Below, piece by piece: positions 42,699 through 54,152 of a stretch of DNA of 64,000 bases. The DNA is taken from contig NZ_SIHY01000001.1 in NCBI RefSeq assembly GCF_004320535.1, positions 2,046,001 through 2,110,000 of the forward strand, written 5' to 3'. Position 1 is the stretch's first letter. The number at the start of each line of letters is the position of its first letter. The DNA is from Arthrobacter sp. S41. Lineage in GTDB: Bacteria > Actinomycetota > Actinomycetes > Actinomycetales > Micrococcaceae. Position numbers and translations under genes: made by a program. A model generated the notes under the pieces. The model saw only the letters and a program-made list of their open reading frames with translations, searched no databases and had not been told where the DNA came from.

Positions 42699-44522
42699 TT
42701 ACTTCCCGACACCTTCTGCCTCTAGATCTGGATCAGCAGCTGGCAGGATCACCGGTTCATCGCTGGAAACCTGAACAATAGGCTGCTCGGTGGTCATCAG
42801 GCTAAAGTGCTCACCGTCATGGCGGTCAATACCCTCATCCACGGCCTGCTCCAGAACTTCCAGCGCTACCTTGCCACGAAGCACCAAAGGATCCTTACTC
42901 AGGTCCTTCCAGATAGCCACGCAGAGCAAGAGCATGACCAGCACAAACGGTAGCGCCGCGACAATGGTGATGTTCTTTAGACCATTCAGCGCTTCTGCCG
43001 GATGCTCTCCACCGGCCAGCAGCATCACTGCGGCCACCGCCCCTACGGAGACGCCCCAGAAGATCACTGATTTCTTGGTCGGTTCTTCGGCTCCGCGTTC
43101 GCTGAGCGCACCCATCACAATCGAGGCCGAGTCAGCGCCGGTGACAAAGAAGATGGCAATCAGTATGACGGTCAAAACCATCAGTGCCGAGGCGAACCAG
43201 CCAGGTAGGTTCAGGCTGCCCAATAGCTCAAAGAGTACCGAGTCGAAGTTGATGTCCGGAGCCCCGTCCACCATCTGGGTGATCGCTTGGCCCATATCGC
43301 CCGAGCGTTCAGCACGTTCCTGAATGCCGATGGCACCGCCACCAAAAATCGCGAACCACAGCAGGGTCACTGCCGATGGAACCAGCAGTACGCCGGTGAC
43401 AAACTGACGGATGGTGCGGCCACGGGAAATGCGGGCAATAAACAGACCAACAAATGGGGTCCATGAAACCCACCAAGCCCAGTAGAAGATGGTCCACGAG
43501 GACAACCAGCTGGCCATGTCACCATCACCGGATGATGCGGTGCGTGATGCCATCTGCGGCAGATCAGCAATGAAGGATCCAACCGCGTTCGGGATAACGT
43601 TCAAGATGAACAGCGTCGGGCCGCCAATGAAGACCACCAAGGCCAGAGCGACGGCCAGCACCATGTTGATATTGGAAAGCCACTGAATTCCGCGCTCAAT
43701 ACCGGAGACTGCCGAGGCAACAAACAGAGCGGTGAGGATGGCGATGATCAAGACCAGCACGCCGGAGCCTACTGAGGACATGATCCCGGCGGACTGAATA
43801 CCGCCACCAATCTGCAATGCGCCTAGACCCAGCGAACAAGCCGAACCAAACAAGGTGGCCAAAATGGCCAGGATGTTGATGGTTTTGCCGCCCCAACCGT
43901 TGACGGCACGTTCGCCAAAAATCGAAGAAAACATTGAAGAGAATAACTGCGGGCGACCCAATCGGAAACTTCCGTACGCCATACCCAAACCAACAATTGC
44001 GTACATGGCCCAAGGGAAAAGCGTCCAGTGGAACAGCGTGGTTCCCATAGCGGTTCCCACTGCGGCCGAGGTCTGTCCGCCGACCGTTTCAGGTGGTGGA
44101 ACCATGTAGAAGTACAGCGGTTCGCCCACACCGTAGAACACCAACCCGATGCCCATACCGGTAGCAAACATCATGGAGATCCATGAGACGGTGCTGAACT
44201 GTGGCTTTTCATCATCCTTACCCAGCGGGATGCGGCCAAAGTTCCTGGCGGCCACCACGAGAACAAAGATGGTGAAGACGGTGGCTGCGATAACAAAGAC
44301 CCAGCCGGTATTGGTGATCACCCAATCAAGGGCAGTGGATGCGACACTACCCAACCCCTCGGGCGAGATGAATCCCCAGGCGATAAACGCCAGAGTGAGA
44401 ATGCCTGCAATTCCGAACACCCAATAGTCAGTTCCGCTGTTCAGATATCTTCGTGGCTTGCGTTTGCGCGCTGTATGCAGCTCGCTCACAAGGTCTACTT
44501 CAGGTTGCTCTGTGCTCTTCAT
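42699..44522 (-). CDS. BCCT-family betaine/choline-type transporter
   Basis: A 607-residue secondary transporter with 12 membrane segments between hydrophilic termini. The BCCT signature is FYWAWWVSWTPFVGLFIARI in segment 8, and GMGIGLVFYGVGEPLYFYM in segment 3. The C-terminal tail of about 80 acidic residues is of the type that senses osmolarity in BetP. In this neighbourhood, gbcAB and dimethylglycine oxidase suggest that it supplies glycine betaine for catabolism. Confidence 0.93.
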   Translation of the reverse strand: MKSTEQPEVDLVSELHTARKRKPRRYLNSGTDYWVFGIAGILTLAFIAWGFISPEGLGSVASTALDWVITNTGWVFVIAATVFTIFVLVVAARNFGRIPLGKDDEKPQFSTVSWISMMFATGMGIGLVFYGVGEPLYFYMVPPPETVGGQTSAAVGTAMGTTLFHWTLFPWAMYAIVGLGMAYGSFRLGRPQLFSSMFSSIFGERAVNGWGGKTINILAILATLFGSACSLGLGALQIGGGIQSAGIMSSVGSGVLVLIIAILTALFVASAVSGIERGIQWLSNINMVLAVALALVVFIGGPTLFILNVIPNAVGSFIADLPQMASRTASSGDGDMASWLSSWTIFYWAWWVSWTPFVGLFIARISRGRTIRQFVTGVLLVPSAVTLLWFAIFGGGAIGIQERAERSGDMGQAITQMVDGAPDINFDSVLFELLGSLNLPGWFASALMVLTVILIAIFFVTGADSASIVMGALSERGAEEPTKKSVIFWGVSVGAVAAVMLLAGGEHPAEALNGLKNITIVAALPFVLVMLLLCVAIWKDLSKDPLVLRGKVALEVLEQAVDEGIDRHDGEHFSLMTTEQPIVQVSSDEPVILPAADPDLEAEGVGK

Positions 44523-44700
44523 AGCATTTCCTTTGCGGTGAGTTGGCGCCCCGCCGGCTGGGTGTGGTCCGTGGCGGTTAGCCTAGTGCCAGATCACGGG
44601 GGTGAGCCGTGATGAGGGAGTCGGGAGGGCGCATCATTGCCCCAGCCCAAGCTAGAAATGGCAGGCAACCGGCTCCGATGACGTGCTTGCCACAGGTATT

Positions 44701-44732
44701 GCGGGGCTGAGGCTTCGCTGCCTCAACCCCGC
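44701..44732 (-). terminator. Terminator downstream of fdhA
   Basis: GCGGGGCTGAGGC (44701-44713) pairs with GCCTCAACCCCGC (44720-44732) with one mismatch around TTCGCT, 25 bp beyond the fdhA stop in the direction of transcription. Stable GC-rich stem without a pronounced T run. Confidence 0.65.
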
Positions 44733-44756
44733 ACCTGCTGAAGTTCTTCGTGGCGT

Positions 44757-45971
44757 TTAGGCGCCAATCATGCCGTGTGGATCAAGCACAAACTTCTGTG
44801 CCGCACCCTCATCAAAGGCTGCATAACCCTTCGGTGCATCCGTCAGCGCAATGGCGGTGGCATTGACGTTTTTAGCAATCGAAACCTTGTCGGAAAGGAT
44901 CGCGTGCATCAGGCCACGGTGGTACTTCATTACCGGGCACTGACCGGTGACAAAGGTGTGAGACTTAGCAAAACCAAGACCAAACCGCATGGACAGCGAA
45001 CCCTGCTTAGCAGCCTCGTCGGTGGCTCCTGGATCTCCGGTGACGTACAAGCCCGGGATGCCCAAGCTTCCGCCTGCTCGGGTGATTTCCATCAGCGAGT
45101 TCAGCACGGTGGCAGGCTGTTCCTTGCCGGCATTGTGTCCGTGTCCGCGAGCTTCAAAGCCCACCGCGTCAATACCGCAATCTACTTCTGGAGTACCGAG
45201 GATCTGCGCAATTTGCTCTCCCGGATCTCCCTTGGAGACGTCCACAGTTTCGCAACCGAAGCTGCGTGCCTGGGCCAAACGATCTTCGTTCAGATCTCCC
45301 ACGATGACCGTTGCTGCACCGAGCAACTGGGCTGAGGTTGCTGCTGCCAGACCCACTGGGCCGGCACCTGCCACGTAAACGGTGGAGCCAACGGTGACGC
45401 CAGCGCCAATGGCACCGTGATAGCCGGTGGGGAAGATGTCCGAGAGCATGGTCAGATCCAAGATCTTCTCCAGGGCCTGGTCACGGTCAGGGAACTTCAG
45501 TGCGTTCCAGTCTGCATAGGGAACCAGCACATACTCGGCCTGTCCGCCGACCCAGCCGCCCATGTCCACGTAACCGTAGGCTGAGCCCGGACGATCAGGG
45601 TTCACGTTTAAACAGATGCCGGTCTGGCCAACCTTGCAGTTGCGGCAGCGTCCGCAGGAAATGTTGAAGGGTACCGAGACCACATCACCGACCTTGAGGA
45701 ACTCAACGTCGCGACCAACTTCCACCACCTCGCCGGTGATTTCGTGGCCTAGGACCAAGCCTTCCGGTGCGGTGGTGCGTCCTCGAACCATGTGCTGGTC
45801 AGAGCCGCAAATGTTGGTGGCGATGGTCTTGAGAATGACGCCGTGGTGTACTTTTCTGCCGATGTTGGCCGGATGCACTCCCGGACCGTCTTTGAGTTCA
45901 AATTCGGGGTACGGAGTGTCGATGAGTTCGACTTTTCCGGCTCCTGCATAGCTCACTGCTAGATTGCCCAT
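44757..45971 (-). CDS. fdhA: Glutathione-independent formaldehyde dehydrogenase
   Basis: Zinc-dependent medium-chain dehydrogenase of 404 residues that oxidises formaldehyde to formate with bound NAD. The catalytic zinc Cys is in TNICGSDQHMVRG, the GHEITGEVVEVG motif follows, and the structural zinc site CGRCRNCKVGQTGIC is intact. The NAD-binding loop is YVAGAGPVGLAAA. It matches the Pseudomonas putida FdhA type, lacking a thiol cofactor requirement. Betaine demethylation by the neighbouring gbcAB releases formaldehyde, which gives it a clear role. Transcribed toward the BCCT gene and preceded by an ATTAGT/ACTAAT dyad. Confidence 0.95.
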   Translation of the reverse strand: MGNLAVSYAGAGKVELIDTPYPEFELKDGPGVHPANIGRKVHHGVILKTIATNICGSDQHMVRGRTTAPEGLVLGHEITGEVVEVGRDVEFLKVGDVVSVPFNISCGRCRNCKVGQTGICLNVNPDRPGSAYGYVDMGGWVGGQAEYVLVPYADWNALKFPDRDQALEKILDLTMLSDIFPTGYHGAIGAGVTVGSTVYVAGAGPVGLAAATSAQLLGAATVIVGDLNEDRLAQARSFGCETVDVSKGDPGEQIAQILGTPEVDCGIDAVGFEARGHGHNAGKEQPATVLNSLMEITRAGGSLGIPGLYVTGDPGATDEAAKQGSLSMRFGLGFAKSHTFVTGQCPVMKYHRGLMHAILSDKVSIAKNVNATAIALTDAPKGYAAFDEGAAQKFVLDPHGMIGA

Positions 45972-45992
45972 GCCAGACCTTTCGAATGAAAT

Positions 45993-46009
45993 ATTAGTTG
46001 GATACTAAT
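45993..46009. promoter_or_regulatory. Inverted repeat upstream of fdhA
   Basis: ATTAGT (45993-45998) and ACTAAT (46004-46009) with a 5-bp spacer lie 22 bp upstream of the fdhA ATG. The 10-mer GGATACTAAT inside it (46000-46009) recurs exactly at 47082-47091, between the divergent LysR and gbcA genes, pointing to a shared regulator. Confidence 0.5.
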
Positions 46010-46101
46010 CGGATGTACGAAAGTCTCCACATCTGAGTCAGTCATGTCAATAGGTTGCTGGAACTAAGAAGTGCCCTTAGGTGAGCCCTAGGCCTACCAG
46101 C

Positions 46102-47037
46102 TCAGTCCAGTTCGTCGGCCGAGCGTTGGGAGATAATTCCGCGGGCTGTGTCCTGCAAAATTTTCAAAGACTCGTCAATCATCGGAGAGCCCACGCTGCC
46201 TTTTCGGGTGACGGCGAGAATTCGACGTGAGGGCTTTGCCGCGCCGCTGACCCGTCGACGCACCACGTTTTCAACATTGCCCAGGGTGGCCAAGCGAGGC
46301 AAAAGTCCCACACCCAATCCGGCGCCAATAAACGCGATCATGGTTTCCCACTCCACCGCTTCATGAGCAATATGCGGAGTCACGCCCAGGGAGGTAAACG
46401 CGGCAACAAACAGTGCCCGGTACACCGAGTGCTCGGCTTCGGTAATCCACGGATCATCGGCCAACTGTTCCAAAGACACCGACTTATTGCCGGCCAAGCG
46501 ATGGTCAGCAGGCAACACCACATCCAAGGGATCATCAAGCAGCACCGTCTGCTCAAAGCGAGCCTGAACCATGGAACCAGTCTGCGCCTGACTGGCTACA
46601 ATCACCGCTAGGTCAATGCGTTCAGAAAGCAGCAGATCTAGACAGCGCTGGGGTTGCGCCTCAACAAGTCGCACTTCCATCTCGGGACGGGTGGTGCGTA
46701 GTTTTGCCGCCAGCGGGGCCAAAAGTTCGGCCGCTGCCGTGGAGAATCCACCAAGGCCAAAGCTGGACTGCAGCTGCCCGGAAGCCGTGCGCGAAGAAGC
46801 CATCAACAGCTCCCACTGCGTCACAATCGAGTCAACGCCTGCAACAAAATGCCTACCGGTGGCGGTCAATCGCACCCCTCGACCATCCTTGACCAACAGC
46901 TCTAGGCCAAGGCTGCGCTGTAGTTCGCGTAGCTGCGCGGATACCGCCGAGGGCGAGTATCCGGTCAATTCCGCGGTTTGGGCGATAGTTCCGGTGGAAG
47001 AGAAGACTCGCAGGGTGCTCAGGCGTGGATCAATCAT
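46102..47037 (-). CDS. LysR-family regulator of betaine catabolism
   Basis: A 311-residue LysR regulator: winged helix (residues 1-60; STGTIAQTAELTGYSPSAVSAQLREL) and a periplasmic-binding-like effector domain (about 90-300). It sits between fdhA and gbcA and is divergent from gbcA, so regulation of gbcAB-dmg and perhaps fdhA is likely. In pseudomonads this role is played by an AraC-type protein (GbdR); a LysR protein here would be a different solution. Ligand unknown. Confidence 0.86.
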   Translation of the reverse strand: MIDPRLSTLRVFSSTGTIAQTAELTGYSPSAVSAQLRELQRSLGLELLVKDGRGVRLTATGRHFVAGVDSIVTQWELLMASSRTASGQLQSSFGLGGFSTAAAELLAPLAAKLRTTRPEMEVRLVEAQPQRCLDLLLSERIDLAVIVASQAQTGSMVQARFEQTVLLDDPLDVVLPADHRLAGNKSVSLEQLADDPWITEAEHSVYRALFVAAFTSLGVTPHIAHEAVEWETMIAFIGAGLGVGLLPRLATLGNVENVVRRRVSGAAKPSRRILAVTRKGSVGSPMIDESLKILQDTARGIISQRSADELD

Positions 47038-47081
47038 GCACTAATTGTGCACGATTTCATCCAAAATATTGCGCTTTTCAT

Positions 47082-47091
47082 GGATACTAAT
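47082..47091. promoter_or_regulatory. Copy of the fdhA-promoter 10-mer in the LysR-gbcA region
   Basis: GGATACTAAT lies in the 156-bp divergent region, 45 bp upstream of the LysR ATG and 103 bp upstream of the gbcA ATG, and is identical to the element before fdhA. A 10-mer shared by chance between two chosen promoters is possible but unlikely. Confidence 0.45.
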
Positions 47092-47193
47092 TCTCCCTAG
47101 TCTCGATTCATGCGGTAGATCACAATGGTGTTCCCTTCACCGCTATATCCACAGCAAAAGGGCGCGCATCGCCCCGTGTTTCTAGGAGTACAG

Positions 47194-48498
47194 ATGACCG
47201 CTTCGGTAGGTGCCACGCGAAGCTCGCGAGGCAAACTCGTTTCGACACTGGACACGCAACAGCTCGCCGAGATTACCGAACTCTTCTCAAATCGGCGCAA
47301 GGGCTTTTCACTCGAAGCCCCCTTCTACACCGACCCCGCAATCTTCAAAGTAGAAATGGAAGCCGTCTTCGGCACCCACTGGCTTTTTGCCGCCAGCGTT
47401 GCCGAACTCCCGGAGCCCGGCGACTACGTCACCTTGGATTACGGACCCCACTCACTGATCGTGCTGCGCACCGATGACGGCGGAGTCAACGTCCTACACA
47501 ACGTCTGCCGCCACCGCGGAGCCCGCGTACTTACCTCTAGTTCGGGCAGCACCGGCAATCTGGTCTGTGGCTACCACTCGTGGACCTACTCGCCAGAAGG
47601 CAACCTAATCCACGCCTCCTCCCCGGGTGAAATCGACTTCGACAAAAACTGCTTTGCGCTCAAGCGTGCCCACGGCCGCATCCATGCTGGCCTAATCTTT
47701 GTCTCCATCGCTGACACGCCACCGGCTGACTTTGATGATGTCGCCAAAATCTTTGAACCATACCTCGCTCCTCATGATCTGGGCAGCTCAAAGGTCGCCT
47801 ACCAGCAGGACATCATTGAAGAAGGTAATTGGAAGCTGGTGATGGAGAACAATCGCGAGTGCTACCACTGCGATGGCCACCCAGAGCTAGCCTGTTCCCT
47901 GTTCCCCACCTGGGGTCTCACCGACGAACTGGTCCCATCACATTTAGAAGAAGTCTGGGAACGCAACAAGAGTGCCCAAGCCGCATTGGAAGAACGCTGC
48001 CGCCGTTATGGATTGCCCTTTGAAGTGGTAGAAGAACTTGATACCCGCATCGCCGGCATCCGCATCTCGCGCGAATCCTTGGACGGAGACGGAGAATCCT
48101 TCTCCGCCGATGGCCGCCGACTGTCCAAGAAGCTACTGGGCGACCTGCGCGACTTCCGCCTGGGCCGCTGCTCCATGCACCTACAGCCAAACTCGTGGTT
48201 CCACTTCCAGTCCGACCACGTGATCACCTTCGCCGCCTACCCGATCAATGAACACCAGACCCTAGTGCGCACCACCTGGCTGGTGGCCGACGACGCGGTA
48301 GAGGGCGTCGACTACGACCTGGAAAAGCTGACCTACACCTGGAAGCAGACCAACCTGCAGGACAAGGCCTTTGTGGAACTGTGCCAAACCGGAGCCGGCA
48401 GCCCTGCCTACCAGCAAGGCCCCTACATGAAGAGCGAATACCAGGTCGAAGCCTTCATCAGCTGGTACACCCAGCGCGTGCTGGAGCACCTGGCATGA
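47194..48498 (+). CDS. gbcA: Glycine betaine monooxygenase, Rieske oxygenase subunit
   Basis: Ring-hydroxylating-type Rieske oxygenase, 434 residues, that demethylates glycine betaine to dimethylglycine plus formaldehyde. The [2Fe-2S] ligands are CRHRGARVL and CGYHSWTY (Cys-x-His and Cys-x2-His). The mononuclear iron site is in NNRECYHCDGHPELA. ATG at 47194 was chosen, with AGGAG 5 nt upstream; the open frame to 47125 is unsupported. It overlaps gbcB by 4 bp. Stachydrine or carnitine demethylases are related enzymes, but linkage with dimethylglycine oxidase supports betaine. Confidence 0.92.
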   Translation: MTASVGATRSSRGKLVSTLDTQQLAEITELFSNRRKGFSLEAPFYTDPAIFKVEMEAVFGTHWLFAASVAELPEPGDYVTLDYGPHSLIVLRTDDGGVNVLHNVCRHRGARVLTSSSGSTGNLVCGYHSWTYSPEGNLIHASSPGEIDFDKNCFALKRAHGRIHAGLIFVSIADTPPADFDDVAKIFEPYLAPHDLGSSKVAYQQDIIEEGNWKLVMENNRECYHCDGHPELACSLFPTWGLTDELVPSHLEEVWERNKSAQAALEERCRRYGLPFEVVEELDTRIAGIRISRESLDGDGESFSADGRRLSKKLLGDLRDFRLGRCSMHLQPNSWFHFQSDHVITFAAYPINEHQTLVRTTWLVADDAVEGVDYDLEKLTYTWKQTNLQDKAFVELCQTGAGSPAYQQGPYMKSEYQVEAFISWYTQRVLEHLA

Positions 48499-49883
48499 AC
48501 AAAGGCACGACCGTGGTAGGCCCGTCCACCGCGCAGCGCATCCGCGGATTGGAAATGCCGTGGAACCGGGTACTGCGCAGCCCCGAGCAGCCAGCCACCG
48601 CGGCCAAGGCGCTCGGTCCGTGGCACCCGCAGGAATTTTTAGCCGAGTGTGTGCAGAACATCGAGGAAGCCGGCGGGCTGATGACCTTTGTCTTCCGCCG
48701 CGTGGACGGCGCCCCGTTGGCCTTCCGCGCCGGTCAGTACCTGAACATCGCTTTCCCGGTCTACGGAGAAAACGAAGAGACGGTTGATCGCAGCTACTCA
48801 ATTTCTAGCGCTCCGACCGTGCCCTGGACCTTTAATATCAGCATTAAGCGCGACGCTAAGGGATTGGTGTCCAACTGGGCTCACGAAAACCTGCGCCCGG
48901 GCATGGTGCTGGATATGCTCGGACCGGTGGGTGCCTTCCACCTCGGTGACTCGGACCGTCGAGCCCGCTACCTCTTTTTGGCAGCAGGAGCAGGCGTCAC
49001 CCCGATCATGTCCATGGTGCGCACCATTCACACCCTGCCAGGCCAGGCCGATGTGATTGTGCTCTGCCACGGCACCGTCCCAGGAGACTTTCCCTTCTGG
49101 CAGGAGCTGGAATATATCTCCAAGGTTGATACCCGCATCAAGGTGTACTACTCCCTAGGAGACCGCGACAAACCCAAAAATTGGAAGGGTTACACCGGCC
49201 GACTGTCGGCTTCCATGATTGATGCGGTGGCCCCCGATGCCAATGGACGCAAGGTTTTTGCCTGTGGACCCGAAGGCTACTTAAACTCCGCAACCCAGCT
49301 TTTGCATGATGTCGGCGTGGATGACACCTCGGTCTTTATGGAGTTTTTCTCTGGCGACCGCAAAACCTTACTGGAATACCAGAAGGAAATTGTGCTCGCC
49401 GAGTCCATCGCCGAGGAAGTGGCCGAGTCGGTGGAAGAGTTCTACGAGAGCCAACCACCAGAACTTGGCATGTACGAACCGGAATACGATGAGACCGGGA
49501 CCCTCCAGTCGGTTGGCCAAGAGCTGATCGCGGTGGATTCTGCCGCACCGATTCCCCCACCAGAACCGGTTGACCCACTGTTGCCGCCAGATACCTCGGA
49601 CTACGAGTGCGTCGGTGAAGGCAACATCACCATGAGCTTTGTGCGCTCCAAACTCAACGTGCTGATCAACCCGGAGCAGAAGATTCTCGGTGTGGCCAAA
49701 AATGCCGGGGTACGTATCGCCGCCAACTGCCAAGAAGGCATGTGTGGCTCATGCAAGGTCATCAAACTTTCCGGCGAGGTCACCATGAATCATCAAGGCG
49801 GCATCCGCGCCCGCGAAATTGCGGCCGGCAAGTTTTTGCCTTGTTGTTCCACCGCCTCTTCGGATCTGGTCATCGACGCCTAG
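48495..49883 (+). CDS. gbcB: Glycine betaine monooxygenase, FAD/2Fe-2S reductase subunit
   Basis: Electron donor to GbcA, 462 residues, with three domains: an FAD-binding barrel (about 55-150; RSYSISSAP), an NAD-binding domain (about 155-265; AAGAGVTPIMSM and CGPEGYL) and a C-terminal plant-type [2Fe-2S] ferredoxin (about 375-462) with CQEGMCGSCKV and a final Cys-Cys pair. A linker of about 100 acidic residues separates the reductase from the ferredoxin and is longer than in many relatives. ATG at 48495 overlaps the gbcA stop by 4 bp. Confidence 0.92.
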   Translation: MNKGTTVVGPSTAQRIRGLEMPWNRVLRSPEQPATAAKALGPWHPQEFLAECVQNIEEAGGLMTFVFRRVDGAPLAFRAGQYLNIAFPVYGENEETVDRSYSISSAPTVPWTFNISIKRDAKGLVSNWAHENLRPGMVLDMLGPVGAFHLGDSDRRARYLFLAAGAGVTPIMSMVRTIHTLPGQADVIVLCHGTVPGDFPFWQELEYISKVDTRIKVYYSLGDRDKPKNWKGYTGRLSASMIDAVAPDANGRKVFACGPEGYLNSATQLLHDVGVDDTSVFMEFFSGDRKTLLEYQKEIVLAESIAEEVAESVEEFYESQPPELGMYEPEYDETGTLQSVGQELIAVDSAAPIPPPEPVDPLLPPDTSDYECVGEGNITMSFVRSKLNVLINPEQKILGVAKNAGVRIAANCQEGMCGSCKVIKLSGEVTMNHQGGIRAREIAAGKFLPCCSTASSDLVIDA

Positions 49884-49922
49884 TTTCCAGATCCACCACA
49901 AACTTAGTCATCAAGAGCTTAA

Positions 49923-52451
<2,529 letters not shown>

Positions 52452-52783
52452 GCGTAAGAAGTAGAAGAGGCCCGGCTGCCTGCTTGCCGGGTCGAGATTT
52501 GCCGGTGCCGAAGCGATCAGGTTCCTTCGCTGTGTTCTCACCGAATGGGCATTTTTGCGCAGTGCATTACTGAACCCGCCCGCTCCAGCAAGATACGTTG
52601 CAGCTCTCCTGTTGGATGTGCTAATGACCATGGCTAATTCCCGGGGTACCCCAAGGGTCGATTCCCAGGAAGCACCCAGCTTGGCATCGAGGATTCCACT
52701 GCCTCTAGTACCTTACTGATCTGGAAGGCGGTGCCAGCAGGCACCACCGAAGCACCGTGACACTGAACAAAGGAGAAATCTCC
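52452..52783. other. Intergenic region after dimethylglycine oxidase
   Basis: 332 bp without a gene. A short hairpin CCCGGC (52471-52476) with GCCGGG (52486-52491) lies 20 bp after the dimethylglycine oxidase stop and may be a weak terminator, without a T run. The region before 52784 holds the promoter of the GlsB-family gene. Confidence 0.4.
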
Positions 52784-53044
52784 ATGGGCATTCTAGGATG
52801 GATCGTTTTGGGACTGATCGCTGGGGCTATTGCCAAGGCCATTAAGCCCGGGCAACAGGGCGGCGGATGGATCGCGACACTGCTACTGGGTATCGTCGGT
52901 GCCCTCGTCGGCGGATGGATCGGCTCCGCAATCTTCAATGTGGGAATCAACCAGTTCTGGTCACTCTCAACCTGGCTACTGGCTATTGGTGGTTCACTCG
53001 TGGTCCTGGTCATTTGGGGCTTGCTGACCCGCCGACGCGCCTAG
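52784..53044 (+). CDS. GlsB/YeaQ/YmgE-family small membrane protein
   Basis: An 86-residue integral membrane protein of the transglycosylase-associated/GlsB family, often general-stress induced. It has three hydrophobic segments, with MGILGWIVLGLIAGAIAKAI at the start, GGGWIATLLLGIVGALVGGW in the middle and a last helix before the basic tail TRRRA. AAGGAG with 8 nt spacing supports the ATG at 52784. Followed directly by a perfect terminator. Confidence 0.92.
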   Translation: MGILGWIVLGLIAGAIAKAIKPGQQGGGWIATLLLGIVGALVGGWIGSAIFNVGINQFWSLSTWLLAIGGSLVVLVIWGLLTRRRA

Positions 53045-53057
53045 GCCTCATGCCATA

Positions 53058-53096
53058 GCCCGTGAACGCACCCCGCTCAGGGGTGCGTTCACGGGC
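53058..53096 (+). terminator. Perfect 17-bp-stem terminator after the GlsB gene
   Basis: Arms GCCCGTGAACGCACCCC (53058-53074) and GGGGTGCGTTCACGGGC (53080-53096) around GCTCA, 13 bp beyond the stop codon. Confidence 0.8.
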
Positions 53097-53212
53097 AACG
53101 GCAATTCCACGTGCCCAGGCAAGGGCCTGCCCTAGTTTTGCGGTTCTTTATGCTACTTGCACTCCAGGCACTGTCCAGTTCCCCGAGCTTGACTCGACTC
53201 TTCGCACTCTGC

Positions 53213-53398
53213 CTATTCTTCGTAGTTATGCTCGGTGAATCTTTTGAGCAAGGTTTGGACTCCCGCGGCCCGGCCCACCCAGTATTCGGGTTCGAGGCGA
53301 AAGCCGTTGGACACTTCCTTCGTCATATCCGTCAATCCATTGCGGTGGTCTTCGAATTCGTCTGGGCTGACACTCAGATCAATACGCCTCAGTGGCAT
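53213..53398 (-). CDS. Small charged protein downstream of the MarR gene, unknown
   Basis: A 61-residue acidic/basic protein with no recognised family (SVSPDEFEDHRNGLTDMTKE; RLEPEYWVGRAAGVQTLLKR). It begins 21 bp after the MarR stop on the same strand, and GGGGG stands 6 nt before the ATG, which supports it as real. It could be a small partner of the regulator. Confidence 0.45.
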   Translation of the reverse strand: MPLRRIDLSVSPDEFEDHRNGLTDMTKEVSNGFRLEPEYWVGRAAGVQTLLKRFTEHNYEE

Positions 53399-53419
53399 TC
53401 ACATCCCCCTGCCATTGAG

Positions 53420-53980
53420 CTAAGACGAAGTAAGATTTCCCCGGGAATCAGTGCCAGATGAGTGATCGCCCTGCGCAGGATGGTGCAGCTCGCGGTCGCT
53501 ATATTCCACGCTGTCAATCAGGCCCTGCAGGAATTTCCCCGCCGCCCTGCGCTCCTGCGCGCTGAGCACGTCAACGGCTTCCATCATCCGCTCGTGCATC
53601 TGTTGCAAGGTCTCTCGCACCTCGGTGTCGCTGTACTGGGTGGGGACAATACCCACCGATCTGCGGTCAGCCGGATGCACGATCCGTTCAGCGTATCCGT
53701 CACGACACAGCCGGTCGATCATGGCTGACACCGAGGCATTAGAAATACCTAGTTTCTCAGCGAAATCTCGTTGACGGGGCACTTCCCCCTTTCGGTGTAC
53801 CCTCAACAAAAAACGTAGGGCAGTCATATCGGTCTCGTTCATCCCCATGGATCCGCGAGTCTGCTCGCGCATTTTCCGCTCCGCATCACGATAGCGGCGC
53901 ATCAGGTTCAACAGGTCAACAGCGTCCGGATCCCAATGGCCGTCACCATACCAATATCCATTTGCCCCATGGCCGCTCAT
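53420..53980 (-). CDS. MarR-family transcriptional regulator
   Basis: A 186-residue winged-helix regulator. The HTH is QRDFAEKLGISNASVSAMIDRLCRDGYAERI, shortened here to its core AEKLGISNASVSAMIDRL; the wing DRRSVGIVPTQ follows. The C terminus is an extended polar tail (about 30 residues). ATG at 53980 follows AGGAG with 5 nt spacing; the open frame to 54037 is unlikely. Divergent from the hypothetical gene at 54153, which may be its target, with a TTAG/CTAA dyad between them. Confidence 0.85.
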   Translation of the reverse strand: MSGHGANGYWYGDGHWDPDAVDLLNLMRRYRDAERKMREQTRGSMGMNETDMTALRFLLRVHRKGEVPRQRDFAEKLGISNASVSAMIDRLCRDGYAERIVHPADRRSVGIVPTQYSDTEVRETLQQMHERMMEAVDVLSAQERRAAGKFLQGLIDSVEYSDRELHHPAQGDHSSGTDSRGNLTSS

Positions 53981-54097
53981 GAGAACTCCTTTCATCGGAT
54001 TCGAGCACAACAGTTGAGAATTTTGAGGACCGCTCACACCTCACGGTTAAACTCCGCCTTGCATCTTTTGAAAAAAATAATGTAGCCTTTCTAATAG

Positions 54098-54110
54098 TTA
54101 GCTTGTCTAA
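54098..54110. promoter_or_regulatory. Short dyad between divergent MarR and unknown gene
   Basis: TTAG (54098-54101), five bases, CTAA (54107-54110) in an AT-rich stretch 43 bp before the plus-strand ATG. MarR sites often have this form, but the arms are only 4 bp. Confidence 0.3.
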
Positions 54111-54152
54111 ACATATTCTACTACGAAACATCGACGAGTGCCGGAGTGCAAG

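Noticed and set aside
42790-43323. 177-codon plus-strand frame
   Set aside because: Antisense shadow of the BCCT transporter gene.
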